Made by a program: the position numbers and the translations under genes. Below the pieces are notes generated by a model, which saw nothing but the letters and a program-made list of their open reading frames with translations, had not been told where the DNA came from and made no database searches. This document shows positions 12,001-21,004 of a stretch of DNA of 64,000 bases, piece by piece. Source of the DNA: Laguncularia racemosa (Eukaryota; Streptophyta; Magnoliopsida; Myrtales; Combretaceae); contig JBBMOL010000096.1 of the NCBI GenBank assembly GCA_037954665.1, positions 2,894,989 through 2,958,988 on the forward strand. Reading direction: 5' to 3'. Position 1 is the first letter of the stretch. Each line of letters starts with the position of its first letter.

Positions 12001-14042
12001 GATAATACATTATGACTATCACTGATACCATCTTCTCTTTTATGTTTTATTGCCCAATATCATCTTTGATAAATTTGGCATCTTCATAATTTGTCAAGAA
12101 ATTGTCCCATTATTTTTATTTTCCTTATTACTTCCTCACTTAATCAAGGACACATGCTTTACATTTTACAAGAGTGGTTATCAGGTGGCATAATTCTAAT
12201 ACTTGCATTTCCTCTTGGATGTCTTCTTTGCAGGGTGTCCATCCTTGTGATAAGAGGAGAAGCATTAGTGAATACCAATTTCTTTTCCCCGCTGTTGATT
12301 TTTCACTGGTATTAGGGGCCAACATATAAAACCTTCTAGCTGTGCTTTCTAGAATTCAGTAGTTCTTTTTATCTGCTTTTCCTCCCGCAAGCTTTGATAA
12401 TTTTGACACATTCTTTTAGATTAAAAGTGATGATGACACACTGTGGAAGGCAGATATTAGAGAGACCAAAGAAGAACTTGTGGCCAGGGGGTTGGAATTC
12501 CTTAATTGGTGAGTGTAGACTGTTAACTTATGTAAGGCTGTGATAATTGTGCTCATGTCCGAACACATGTATGCCTACTCTGAGATGGGCTTGAAGTTTT
12601 GCTGTACTCACCACTTCTATGGATAGAGTCAGCTAGGCCATTCCAGCAGTAGGCTGTGATTCCATCTATTTTTAAGACAAAAACGGACCAATTTTTTACA
12701 ATCTTAATTTAGCAAACAGTGAAGAATCTACATGACAGGGAGTGCTAATGTTAATCCTTGAAGCAAAAGGTTTTTCACTGTTTTATAAAATTGGGGTCCA
12801 TGCACAACCAAAGGGAGCCAGCAGTTAGCCTATTTGTACGAAACAGAATCGTATTGGTTACATATATTCTTGAATTTCTTGTGGCTCATACGACATCATC
12901 CCCATCCCCCTACCCCTCCCCTGGGCACGGCCCTGGGTACTCAGATAGAAATGATGTTTTTGGTGCAACATAAAAAAATGCAGCTGTACCATCCAATTGT
13001 GCTGATATTGCTCAGATTCAGATAGTGTTGCAAGCGAAAATCTTCAACTAGCAAGCAAATACTTAATTGAATGCAGAATCATAGCTTCCACATTGTAAAA
13101 CATTTCATCTCAGATCATTTATACCTCTGAGAACTATAACATAACAGTTGATTTTTTTCTCTCAGCGACCTTATGCATTACTTCTTTCTTTTTCCTTTGC
13201 AGGATATGGACTAGGAAAGAAAAGGAAATTGTAATTGTTACTCATAGAGGATTCTTGTTTCATATGCTAAGCTTATTTGGAAATGACTGCCATCCCTTTG
13301 TGAAGAAAGAAATATCTAAGCAGTAAGCATGTGCAGTGCCTCTTATTATAATCTTAGCCAACTTCAATCATAAAGTATGCTACTTGGTATTTTCTATTTC
13401 CTTAGTCCTACAATCCTTGGTCTTTATTTCCATATCCGACTCATAAGGCTAGCTCCTTGTAGAGTGGAGCGTCTTTTATTTTTTTTCCTTTTTTCATGTT
13501 TAGCATTGAGAAAGTGGGCTTAAAGAAAAAATAATAATAATTCTAGTGTATATGCCGATAAAGACTTGATAGTTGTACAAACAATTTGTAATATGTATGT
13601 GCGAATATGTGCTTAATTTGTTGCAAAAGATGGGGACAAAAATGTGAAAAGAGGATAAAAAAAGAAAACAAGTTTAGACTAGAAATCATATGATGACACT
13701 CATTAGTTTTACTATTAGTACAAACAAATTATTTCAATGTGTAGTCCATTGTTTTGATTCCTTGGCCCTATCCAGATTGAATGAGATCTGTCAAACGTAT
13801 TCGCAGGTTTGCTAATTGTGAGCTACGTTCCATGGTCATTGCTGACAGAGGGTGAGTTTCTTGTCTCTTCTGCTGTATCACTAGTTCTATGGATCCCTTA
13901 CCATCGTTACATTTTCAGCATGATGGGATCAGATCCGTCTCCAACTAATTATCCTGGAAAAATTCCTGCTGGACTTGATACCCCAAGTGATGAAGATGGG
14001 AATAATTCTGAGAACAAAATGTCCAATTCTCATTCTACATAG
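91..14042 (+). CDS. Phosphoglycerate mutase-like protein (histidine phosphatase superfamily), 3' eight exons
   Basis: Exons read as 91-198, 3116-3195, 3620-3782, 12234-12308, 12420-12508, 13203-13322, 13807-13851 and 13919-14042. Every intron has GT-AG ends and the phases join into 267 codons plus a TAG stop. The first exon opens with VRHAQG, the superfamily motif with the phospho-accepting histidine. Exon 2/3 gives the TSPLMRTLQT arginine segment. Exon 3/4 gives CREH followed by GVHPCDKRRS, and exon 6 gives VTHRGFLFH with the second catalytic histidine. The tail (MMGSDP..TNYPGKIPAGLD) is typical of the plant PGM-like family (Arabidopsis AT5G64460 group). The start codon and N-terminus lie before the window. 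Family members are predicted soluble phosphatases or mutases; I know of no proven substrate for this group. VTHRG replaces the VTHSG I expect in relatives. Introns 1 and 3 are swollen by transposons, but no exon is broken. Confidence 0.93.
199..1353. other. Intron 1, 5' part, no gene
   Basis: AT-rich intron sequence after the GT donor at 199. It has short poly-A and poly-T runs (for example near 911-928). No reading frame or repeat here could be assigned. Confidence 0.5.
1354..2523 (-). pseudogene. Decayed Ty3/Gypsy gag fragment in intron 1
   Basis: Read on the minus strand, 1871-1677 contains a gag-like stretch (GKVSFASLHLIGEA followed by FYKLDP) and 1584-1354 continues as HQVSLCTASL and then DVELQSPP..TTKSLARTY. 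This is the order found in Retrotrans_gag domains of Ty3/Gypsy elements, where a QVSLF..GL block precedes a VDVELQ..P..LARA block. The two parts are in different frames with stops between them. Upstream on the same strand (2523-2077) are open but low-information pieces rich in Pro, Thr and Asn, as in gag N-terminal regions. I found no LTRs or target duplication, so this is a remnant. It lies antisense to the host gene. Confidence 0.6.
2643..2822. repeat. Two-copy imperfect tandem repeat, period about 113 bp
   Basis: The block around 2645-2702 (TTCATTGTATTGTTTTATGAAG onward, ending in a GTCTAAGTTTGAATTTTTT stretch) recurs at about 2756-2822 with small differences. A shorter GGTGAAAATTCAATC unit is also repeated between the copies. 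Confidence 0.7.
3783..5558. other. Intron 3, left part, no gene
   Basis: Intron sequence between the exon 3 donor (3783) and the Copia element. It contains a poly-T run near 4143-4159 and another near 4411-4422. No coding or RNA feature was recognised. Confidence 0.5.
5564..5848 (-). repeat. 3' LTR of the intronic Copia element
   Basis: It starts TGACAAAAAT and ends TTGACA on the plus strand, and matches 10320-10604 at about 95 percent. It is followed at 5849 by a purine tract (on the minus strand) serving as plus-strand primer site. Confidence 0.92.
5856..6990 (-). pseudogene. Copia RT C-terminal half and RNase H
   Basis: From right to left on the minus strand: a KLRRSLYGL..APRAWF block (about 6900-6960), then the RT catalytic loop LLVYVDDIIITG with YVDD (about 6810-6850), KDLGHLTYFL, and the RNase H end with KHIDVDYHYIREA and FTKALTRRQH near 5900. 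These are the standard Ty1/Copia blocks in order. The N-terminal half of RT is missing, a stop separates the RT and RNase H parts, and upstream the sequence jumps straight into an integrase fragment. It could belong to either of the two merged elements, since both use this gene order. Confidence 0.88.
7052..7886 (-). pseudogene. Copia protease and integrase N-terminal part
   Basis: At 7886-7476 the protease region reads WIIESEATNHMT, where active Copia proteases have a DSGA-type motif, so the catalytic Asp is replaced by Glu. At 7309-7052 an integrase zinc-binding segment (CDVCEFAKH) leads into the core start HSDIW and a SFIDDCSSRVSWIFLLKHK block. The integrase then ends abruptly near 7050, losing its second Asp and Glu. 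There are frame breaks between the two parts. It is not functional. Confidence 0.85.
8004..8838 (-). pseudogene. Copia gag of the inner element (family B)
   Basis: A possible start lies at 8838. The text then reads NGQNYLKWSQLV, LKGKGKLDIFLG and further gag-like sequence across several frames. The C-terminal zinc knuckle CSYCKKPRHIKDRC (CX2CX4HX4C) lies near 8065-8105. Stops and frameshifts break it. The gag differs from the one at 9351-10183, which shows that two different Copia families are present. Confidence 0.8.
9151..9350 (-). repeat. Internal LTR of the inner Copia element (family B)
   Basis: On the plus strand this 200-bp block starts TGTCATC and ends AATACA, the TG..CA ends of an LTR. 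Directly left of it lies the complement of a tRNA-Met-type primer site (TCTAATACCA at 9141-9150). It contains a (TA)n TATA-like stretch at about 9213-9230. It is not related to the 285-bp outer LTRs. I found no second copy, so its partner was probably lost by deletion. Confidence 0.7.
9351..10183 (-). pseudogene. Copia gag of the outer element (family A)
   Basis: An ATG at 10183 opens MSLEQSEHFL..FNGKNYSTWAFQF, a UBN2-type gag start. The longest intact stretch is 9826-9287, with the core FGDLWDEY..FLTKLRGEFEAIRSNL. It ends in two zinc knuckles, CYSCKGFGHIATNC and CNYCKKTEHIIKYC. Stops occur in the N-terminal third (near 10120 and 9870). The coding sequence stops at the inner LTR, so the pol of this family was interrupted there. 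Confidence 0.88.
10309..10319 (-). other. Primer binding site, outer Copia element
   Basis: CTCTGATACCA on the plus strand is the complement of TGGTATCAGAG, the usual initiator-Met tRNA primer site. It directly abuts the 5' LTR at 10320. Confidence 0.9.
10320..10604 (-). repeat. 5' LTR of the intronic Copia element
   Basis: 285 bp, partner of 5564-5848, with TG..CA ends and followed by TSD TACAC at 10605-10609. It differs from the other LTR at about 13 of 285 positions, mostly transitions. Confidence 0.92.
10610..11338. other. Intron 3, middle part, no gene
   Basis: AT-rich intron sequence between the Copia element and the TRIM. I see no supported feature in it. Confidence 0.5.
11394..11464 (+). 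other. 5S rRNA-like segment, copy 1
   Basis: From AGCTCCAAGGTTATGTGTGC to GCCAGTTGCGTT the sequence follows plant 5S rRNA from its AACTCCGCAGTTAAGCGTGC region through the GGATGGGTGACCTCCTGGGAAG region, with scattered changes. It is too diverged to be a functional 5S gene. Confidence 0.65.
11801..11870 (+). other. 5S rRNA-like segment, copy 2
   Basis: A more diverged counterpart of 11394-11464. It keeps GGTTAAATGTGTTCAGTGA and a GTGACCCCCTTGGAAGC block at the positions expected for 5S rRNA. Confidence 0.5.
11944..12233. other. Intron 3, right end
   Basis: T-rich intron sequence that ends in the acceptor CTTCTTTGCAG before exon 4. No other feature is seen. Confidence 0.6.
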
Positions 14043-15519
14043 GAATGAACAAAATGCAAGCCACTTGTAGATTAGGCAAGCAGCAGTGCATAAAATGGAC
14101 GTTTTGCGACTGAAATGGGCTGAGGGTGTTGCATCTCCTGCCATTCAGCATGTGGATGGCTACCTGAGCTTGGCGGTTCGATACTAGCAAGTGACACATT
14201 GGAAGCACTTGAATGTCATCTTCATTTGACAACTTGTTGACAAATGACCAACTATAATTAATTGCTTTATTTGAAGTGATATGATTATTAATGGCTACTA
14301 TGATTAGGGTTCAAAATGGAAGAAAGTTAGTAGCTTTATTGAATTGAAATCAGTGTCTCTTAGGCTTCAATGAGGAACCCCCCTGAACACACTTGCTCAA
14401 AACTACCAGCAAGATATTTCTCAACCTAACTCTAACAGGGAACTGACTCTCTATTTATGCTATAGCTGATATCCGAAACTAACTACTAGCTTACTGTACA
14501 ACAAAAATATCTTTACTGCCAACTCAGCGGCCACTGAACACTATCGCCAATTCAGCAACTAAACCTTTCCAACCCCTTTGCACGTCCCCTTCTGGTATGT
14601 ACATTCTCCACTGGTTTAGATACTCTGGAAGATATGACAATAGCACTAAATTTTTGTATGCTATTTGACTCTAGTAGCACGGAGTTTCATCTCCTCAATT
14701 TTATTCGAGTGCATTAATTGGCGGCGCTTACAGAGACCCAAAAGTTCAATATTTTTAGGCCTCCCTGGTGGGTAAATTAACTCAAGAGAAGGTGGTTGTG
14801 TTAAAGAACATTAGGGAAAATAGAGGTCCTTAATAGAGTAGATACGTCTCCAGATCTCGTTAAGTTTCTTTCTGCATAAAGGACGGGGTAGGGACCGTTT
14901 TAATGTCCTTGTACCCTCTCAAGAGATTCCGTTCCACAACAAACTGAAGCAAACCTCCATACAAGTTCGATAAGCTAGCAAGTTGTCTACAAAACATGAG
15001 TTACCGGATCACATGGTTCGACTATTGTCTACTTATGATGTCCATCAACCTAAGGAAACGAAATGTTAGATAATAGCATCTGCAAATTCATGCCCCATCT
15101 TTAGATAATTATTATCCTTCCAATTTGCTATAGGTTCCATAAGTCTTATTCAATATCACATAGACTCGAATTAACAAAGAATTTTTTTTTTTCAATATTG
15201 TGGGTTTTGCTATGAGTTCCGTAGGTTGTGTATGTTGAAGAACTTATAATATTATATATAAATTATTTTTTTAATATTATATAAATTTGAAATTTATAAA
15301 AAGATAAGAAAAATTTACAAGCTCCATATAGTATCCTATCGATTTTATATAATACAAATTCTAAGGTGGTATTAATTATAGAATAAATTTTGATTTCAAA
15401 AATTGAAAACCGGTACTTTGTAAGGTAAGAAATTGTTAGGTTCTCACACTTTACTTACCTTATATCATCCCTATTACAGGTAATTACTTATTACCAAATG
15501 ATTATGTAGAATCATTATT
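14043..15519. other. 3' flank of the PGM-like gene, with a possible LTR remnant
   Basis: No coding sequence was found. On the minus strand, 14620-14310 looks like an LTR promoter-to-poly(A) stretch: a CATAAATAGAG TATA-like box at about 14450 and an AATAAAG signal near 14335. Neither a partner LTR nor LTR ends were found. A poly-T run at about 15181-15193 could be the poly(A) tail of the LINE that starts further right on the minus strand. Confidence 0.35.
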
Positions 15520-18500
15520 TTAAGAGGAGCTGCTGGAGTGAGAATGAGGTGTTAAGAGACCAATCCAAAGTACACAATCTCCTCTTAAAAGAGTCTTGGG
15601 AAGCCCAATGCAACTGGTCCACCAATCCACACAACGCCTAGAATAGAACAAGGGGTCTTTTCTCCAATGAGAAACCCACTGAAATAGCCAGTAGAAAAGC
15701 CCGACACTCTGCATCCTCCAGAGCAGAAAAGAAAGCCCAGACGGCCCCTCCACCCAAAAGCCTTCAGGCAAAATCACGGGCTACAACTCCCAGGCCTGAT
15801 TCCCTTCTTGGCCCAACCCACGAAGCATCTAAATCCCCAAACCAAAAACTCTCCAATCCAACCTTTAAGCCACCCTTGAAACTTGACGCTCCTGTTCTGG
15901 CAGCTTCCACATCATGTACTCCTCTATTCAAAACTTGACCATCGAAAATTAATAACCCTGTCATGAGTCATGACCGTCCCCCCAAAAGAGGTTCCTTTCC
16001 TTTTCCCTTTCCTATAGAGACCTTGGAGATCATTCACACCATTGCCGGATCCTGTCGATTCACCCCTTCATTAGTTTCAAAGGTGGGAGCTTTACTAATG
16101 GTGCCTGCACTTTCTGCAAACCTCCAAAGACATCTCTCCACCGTCACCGTCACCATGGGATTTGGATCTCTGTTATTAAAGATTGACTCACATCTTTCCT
16201 TCGAAACAAACCACACCACCTCCACCAATCTGGTCTCTACTTCAAATACCACATAAACCCATCGCACTATCCAAACACTGCTTCCATCACTCGTCACGCT
16301 CTGCCTATGAATAGCAAGACCCAGTACAGCATGCCAAACCCAAGAAGTCCATTTACAGCAAAGGATGACATGTTCAAAGGACTCCTCGTCCTGGAAGAAA
16401 GAGCATAATGGATCCGTCCTTATTTTCCTACGAAATAGGTTTGTCATAGTGGGCAGAATGCCAGACAGAGCACGCCACCAAAAATGTTTTACTTTAGGTA
16501 GCGTGTCGAGATTCCAACATTTTTTCCATACAGATTTATCTATTACAGTAGAAGTTGATGCTTTCTGTCGAAACCTGTCTTTCTTCGCAGCTTGGAGACG
16601 GAACTACATCGATTTTACGGTACAAATCCCTTGTCTGTCATATGGCCAGATTGGGTATAAAGGTCTTATCTCTCCGATTTCATCTCTAAACAATAAATGT
16701 AACACATTGTGTAATGTCTAATCATTCCTGTCTTAATTCAACAACTCGCACACTTTCATTCTTGGATCCACCCTTTCCGCTCTTGATAGTCTGCAATCGT
16801 TCACATTTGGAATCCACCTGTCTCTAGCTATAAAGACCTGCAATCCATCCTTCACTTTGCAAAATGCCCCTTGAAAAGAATATCTCTCCCTTGTAAAAGG
16901 CTACTCCATAAACAAGATGCTCTACTCCCTTTTCCTGCAAAATAAAATTCCTCTGTCGGGAAGTACAGACCTTTAAGCATACGAATCCATAGTGCATTCG
17001 TGCTCTGTTGGACTGTCCAAGCAAGTTTAGCCAAAAGGCTTAAGTTAAACAAGTGCAGATCTTTAAACCCCATACCTCCTACCACCTTAGGTTTAGACAG
17101 TTGATCCCAACTCATCCATGTACCTTGCTTTCCTCACATTTCAGTCCGCACCAAAAGTTCGCAAGAAGTGAATTTACCTGATTGCACCACTTCTTAGGAA
17201 ATTTAAAAATCCCCATTGAGTAAGTTGGAACTGCACAGGCAACAACCTTTATTAGAATCTCTCTTCCAGCTTCATTCAGTAAGCGTTACTTCTAGCCCTG
17301 GAGCTTTCTACAAATCTTCTCCTTTACAAACTTTAAAGCTTCACATTTAGATCTTCCCCAAATCATAGGAAGACCCAAATACTTACCAGGGTCTCTGACA
17401 TTTGGAATGTTTAAGATCCTCCATACACAATCTTTACAATGGGGTGAAGAATTGCTACTATAAAAAGCAGTTGACTTCTCAAAACTAATCTCCTGTCTTG
17501 TTGCTTCACAATACCCAAGTAGGAGCTGCTTTAATATCTGGATGTTGTCAACCTGAGCTTCAACAAAAAAGAATGAATCATCTGCTAATAAACAATGAGC
17601 TAGCATTGGGCATCTATCATTCAATTGAATTCCTTTAATCTCCCCTAGTCTTGCATACCTCCTTAGACCCTTTGATAGCACATCAGCCACTAGTAGGAAG
17701 AGATAAGGCGACAAAGGTTCACCTTGCCTAATCCCTCTACTTAGGCTTACCTCTTCAACACTTCTTCTATTGACCATAGCATTAAACGTCACACTAGTCA
17801 CACAGGCCATAATCTCATCAACCCATGCAACCGAACCCAGTTTTAACATAGTAGCTCTCAAAAAATCCCATTCCACTCTATCATAAGCTTTGCTCATATC
17901 TAATTTAATTGCACCCAGCCCTAGATTCCCTCTCTTATTTTTTAGGAAATGAAACATTTCATGTGAAATCACTGTATTATCTTGAATCATATGTTTTAAC
18001 AGAAAAGCACTTTGATTCTCGGTAATAATCTCATTTAAGAGAGGTTTTAACCTATTAACTAGGATTTTAGACACAATCTTATACAAATTGTTACATAAAC
18101 TAATAGGCTGAATTGAGTGACATTAGAAGGATTATGGACTTTAGGAATAAGGATTGGATCAGTATGATGTTTTTTTGGATCAAGAGGATCAGTATGATTG
18201 ATAGGGAAAGGAAGCATACCTATGGAAAAGAATTGTTGAACTGCTGTGATGATCAAAAGGCCCAATTGTGCTCCAATATGTCTAATAGAAAACTCCCAAA
18301 AAACCGTTTGGACTTGGTGCCTTCAATGCCCCCAACTAAAACACAACATCCTGCACCTCCCAATCCTCAATTGGTGTGCATAAGCGATCATTATCAGCTT
18401 CTGAGACTATATAATCCACCTAATCCAGACATCTTCCCCTGTTCTGAACTCTGTTGGAGGTGAAAATGTCATGGAGCTCTCTATATTTTTTCAAAGCAGA

Positions 18501-19192
18501 ATCTTTTCTTTCCCTTTTTTTCAGCAAAGTTTGATTCTACAGCCATAGCAGCATGATTTGATGCTAATATAGGTTCATGAATAATTTGGGTTTTTGGAAA
18601 AATTTCAAACCGTTCTACCAAGCCAAAGAACCCATTAATCCTTTCCTTTATATGAAAACCTCCATTCCTAATATTTGACCAAGTGGAAAGCTGGCCAACA
18701 AAACCCAAATCCTGCAAATTAACATCTGATTCCGATATCATAGTCCTAAAAGCATTCATCTGCCATACATCCCTCCTCTTGCCACCCCATTTCTCATCCT
18801 CATGCAATATCTCATTAAAATCTCCTACACATATCCATGGGTCCACCACCAGCTTTGAAATGTTTACCAGGTCTGCCCAAACCATTTTCTTTTCTTTGAA
18901 ACGGCATGGTGCATGACACCACCTAAAGAAACCAATCAAAGATCCATCATCATAGTTTACCTTAGAATGAATAAACCAACGACAACTCTCTAGAGTAGTG
19001 ACTTGCACATCTGCACTCATCCAAAGCTCCCAACAAACCTCATCCTGTTCCTTACTTGTTCCAACTTATTATTGCTATTTTTTGTTTCCATTAAAAGTAT
19101 AATACTAGGATTGTATTTATTTACCAAGTCATTCAAATAACAAATTTTCAAGGCTGATGCAAAACCTTGACAACTCCAACATATGTAGATCA
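15520..19192 (-). pseudogene. LINE ORF2 (endonuclease, RT, zf-RVT, RNase H)
   Basis: A candidate start is the ATG at 19192. The endonuclease begins with a YNPSIILLMETK block, whose Glu is a metal ligand in the APE family, and continues with PWICVGDFNEIL and a degenerate SNHAAM where SDH is usual. RT at 18086-17292 has SAFLLKHMIQDN, IKLDMSKAYDRVEW, SRGIRQGEPLSPYLF and an LADD catalytic box. At 17115-16852 comes GGMGFKDLHLFNLSLLAKLAW. The zf-RVT finger at about 16400 reads CSFFQDEESFEHVILCCKW. Near 15780-15830 an RRESGLGVVARD piece marks RNase H. At least four frame breaks are present. Confidence 0.88.
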
Positions 19193-20649
19193 TGGCCTTT
19201 GTGTGACTGTTATGGGTTAGTCACCACCACCACTTCATGAGGAGATTTCTACAGGGCATCATAAAAACTCAAAAGATTTTTCCATAGTAATACTTTTTTT
19301 CCCTTTTCTAACTCTGCATGTTACTACCCTCTTAACTACCTTTCTCTTCTTGACTTGCAAGTCATCGATGCAAAATAAAACAAGCTGCTTATCACCAATC
19401 TTCAGCTTCACATCTTTAACCCTCTTATTTGCAGGTTCTTGCTCTAGCATTAATAGCTTCTTTAACTGAAGTCTTCCCAAAGCTGTTGCAAGCTCCAACT
19501 CATTAGAAATATCCAGTGTTACATGATCTAAGCTCTTCACCATTGCAAAATCAGACAAGGCCTTCTCAACTTTGGAAATTGAGTCTCTCTCCTCTTCATG
19601 AGGAAAACTTACAAAGTAAGCTTTCTTTTCAACATAGTTTCTTCACTTCACCTCTGATATTCAAAGAAGCAGAAGGCAATTCCTCTCGAATGGATATTTG
19701 AATGTTGGGGTTTGTTACTTGGTTTTATGGAACAGACTGCACTTGGTAGGAAGGTTGGGTTTTGGTATTTAGGTTCTCTATGTTTAGGTTCAGACTACTG
19801 TTGGGATTAGGATCATGGCTTTAGGATTCAATTTCAAGCGATGGAAAGATTGGTTTTCTGTGTTTAGGTTCTCTATGTTTAGGTTCAAACTGCCATTGGG
19901 ATTAGGATCTTGGTGTTGGGTATTCAATTGCAAGTGATGGGAGGATTGGGCTTGAGAATTTAGGTTTTCTGCAGTATAAGGGGAAGGGGCCAGATTTGGG
20001 AGGTAAAGGGGGGTGTTGCCACCAAACTATTTTCTAACAAATCTAGTGTAGATAAAAGATTTCCAGCCACAAACAGTACATTAGGATTTGCATTTTCCTT
20101 CTCTACATTGTTTACCTTACTTCTATTACCAATACTTCCCACGGTCACCCCAAAGTCCCTAACTGCAATTGCCCTCAGGTTTGGCCCAAAATTAGCAACA
20201 TTACTCTTAGGAAAAGGACATTGTCTAGTCGCATGCCCTTGCCTTCCACATCCAAAACAGAACTCTGACAAGCCTCATGCTTGAAGCTTACCCAGTAACT
20301 ATCACCATTCCTACGGTCCACCCAAGTACCATAACACAATGGTTTGAGTTAATTTTAACTTTATACTCTTAAGAAACTCCTCCTAGCTCCACTACCCGAC
20401 TTAATTGCATCAACCTCCAAAACTTTGCCCATCAAACCACCCAATTTCCTAGCATTGTTAACTAATAAATGATCAAGTTGGAGTCCATGGATTTGAGTCT
20501 AAAACGCTATTTCATCAAGATTAATCTCCTCTCACCTTAGATGACCCATTATAGCCCATGGTTCTTCAACTATAACTAGAGCAATTTCATATGAATCAAA
20601 TGCAAACAAAAACAAGTTTGGACCCATCACTGAGATTTTTACCCTCCTA
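19193..20649 (-). pseudogene. LINE ORF1, 3' part with CCHC finger
   Basis: Near 20640-20540 a NLFLFAFDSYEIALVIVEE..W.IMGH stretch resembles the DUF4283 domain of plant LINE ORF1 and gag-like proteins. At 20271-20215 follows CFGCGRQGHATRQC, a CX2CX4HX4C knuckle used to bind nucleic acid. Downstream (19558-19259) lies a Lys-rich piece. Frames are broken. The insertion point of the chromovirus lies inside the DUF4283 region. Confidence 0.75.
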
Positions 20650-20654
20650 AATTC

Positions 20655-20975
20655 TGATAGACTCGACATAACCTAAGTTTATGCTAAGCGTAAGTCTAAG
20701 GGGGCAGATCAGTAATGAATTGGGTTAATTGTGTAATTAGTTAGAGGAAGTTACTAACTACTAACCATTAGGTGGTTAGGAAACGCAAGTTTGTTAGCCA
20801 TAGGTACTTAGTATAAAAGGTAGAATGCTATTCAGTTAGAGGAGTTTTTGAAAAAGTTAGAAAGTGTGAGCTGTAGGCTGGAGGGTTTAGTCCTCTAAAC
20901 CGGAGTTATTGTAAACTTGTCCTTTTTGGTTAATAAAAATTCGTTGGATCCTTGCTTGATTACGAGATCCTATCA
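20655..20975 (+). repeat. 5' LTR of the chromovirus
   Basis: It starts TGATAGACTC and ends CCTATCA, and has a TATAAAAGG promoter-like box at about 20812-20820. It matches 25534-25856 at about 93 percent. Confidence 0.94.
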
Positions 20976-20977
20976 AT

Positions 20978-20989
20978 TGGTATCAGAGC
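20978..20989 (+). other. Primer binding site of the chromovirus
   Basis: TGGTATCAGAGC, two bases after the 5' LTR, complementary to the 3' end of initiator-Met tRNA. Confidence 0.92.
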
Positions 20990-21004
20990 CGTCGAATCTG
21001 GGAA

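Larger units (their letters stand above)
15520..20649 (-). mobile_element. L1-type non-LTR retrotransposon (LINE), main part
   Basis: Minus-strand order is ORF1 with a CCHC finger, then ORF2 with endonuclease, reverse transcriptase, zf-RVT finger and RNase H-like end. This is the layout of plant L1 LINEs with an RNase H tail. The 5' part of ORF1 is separated by the chromovirus inserted at 20650 and resumes at 25862. Many stops, frame changes and a shortened endonuclease-RT linker make it inactive. Confidence 0.88.
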
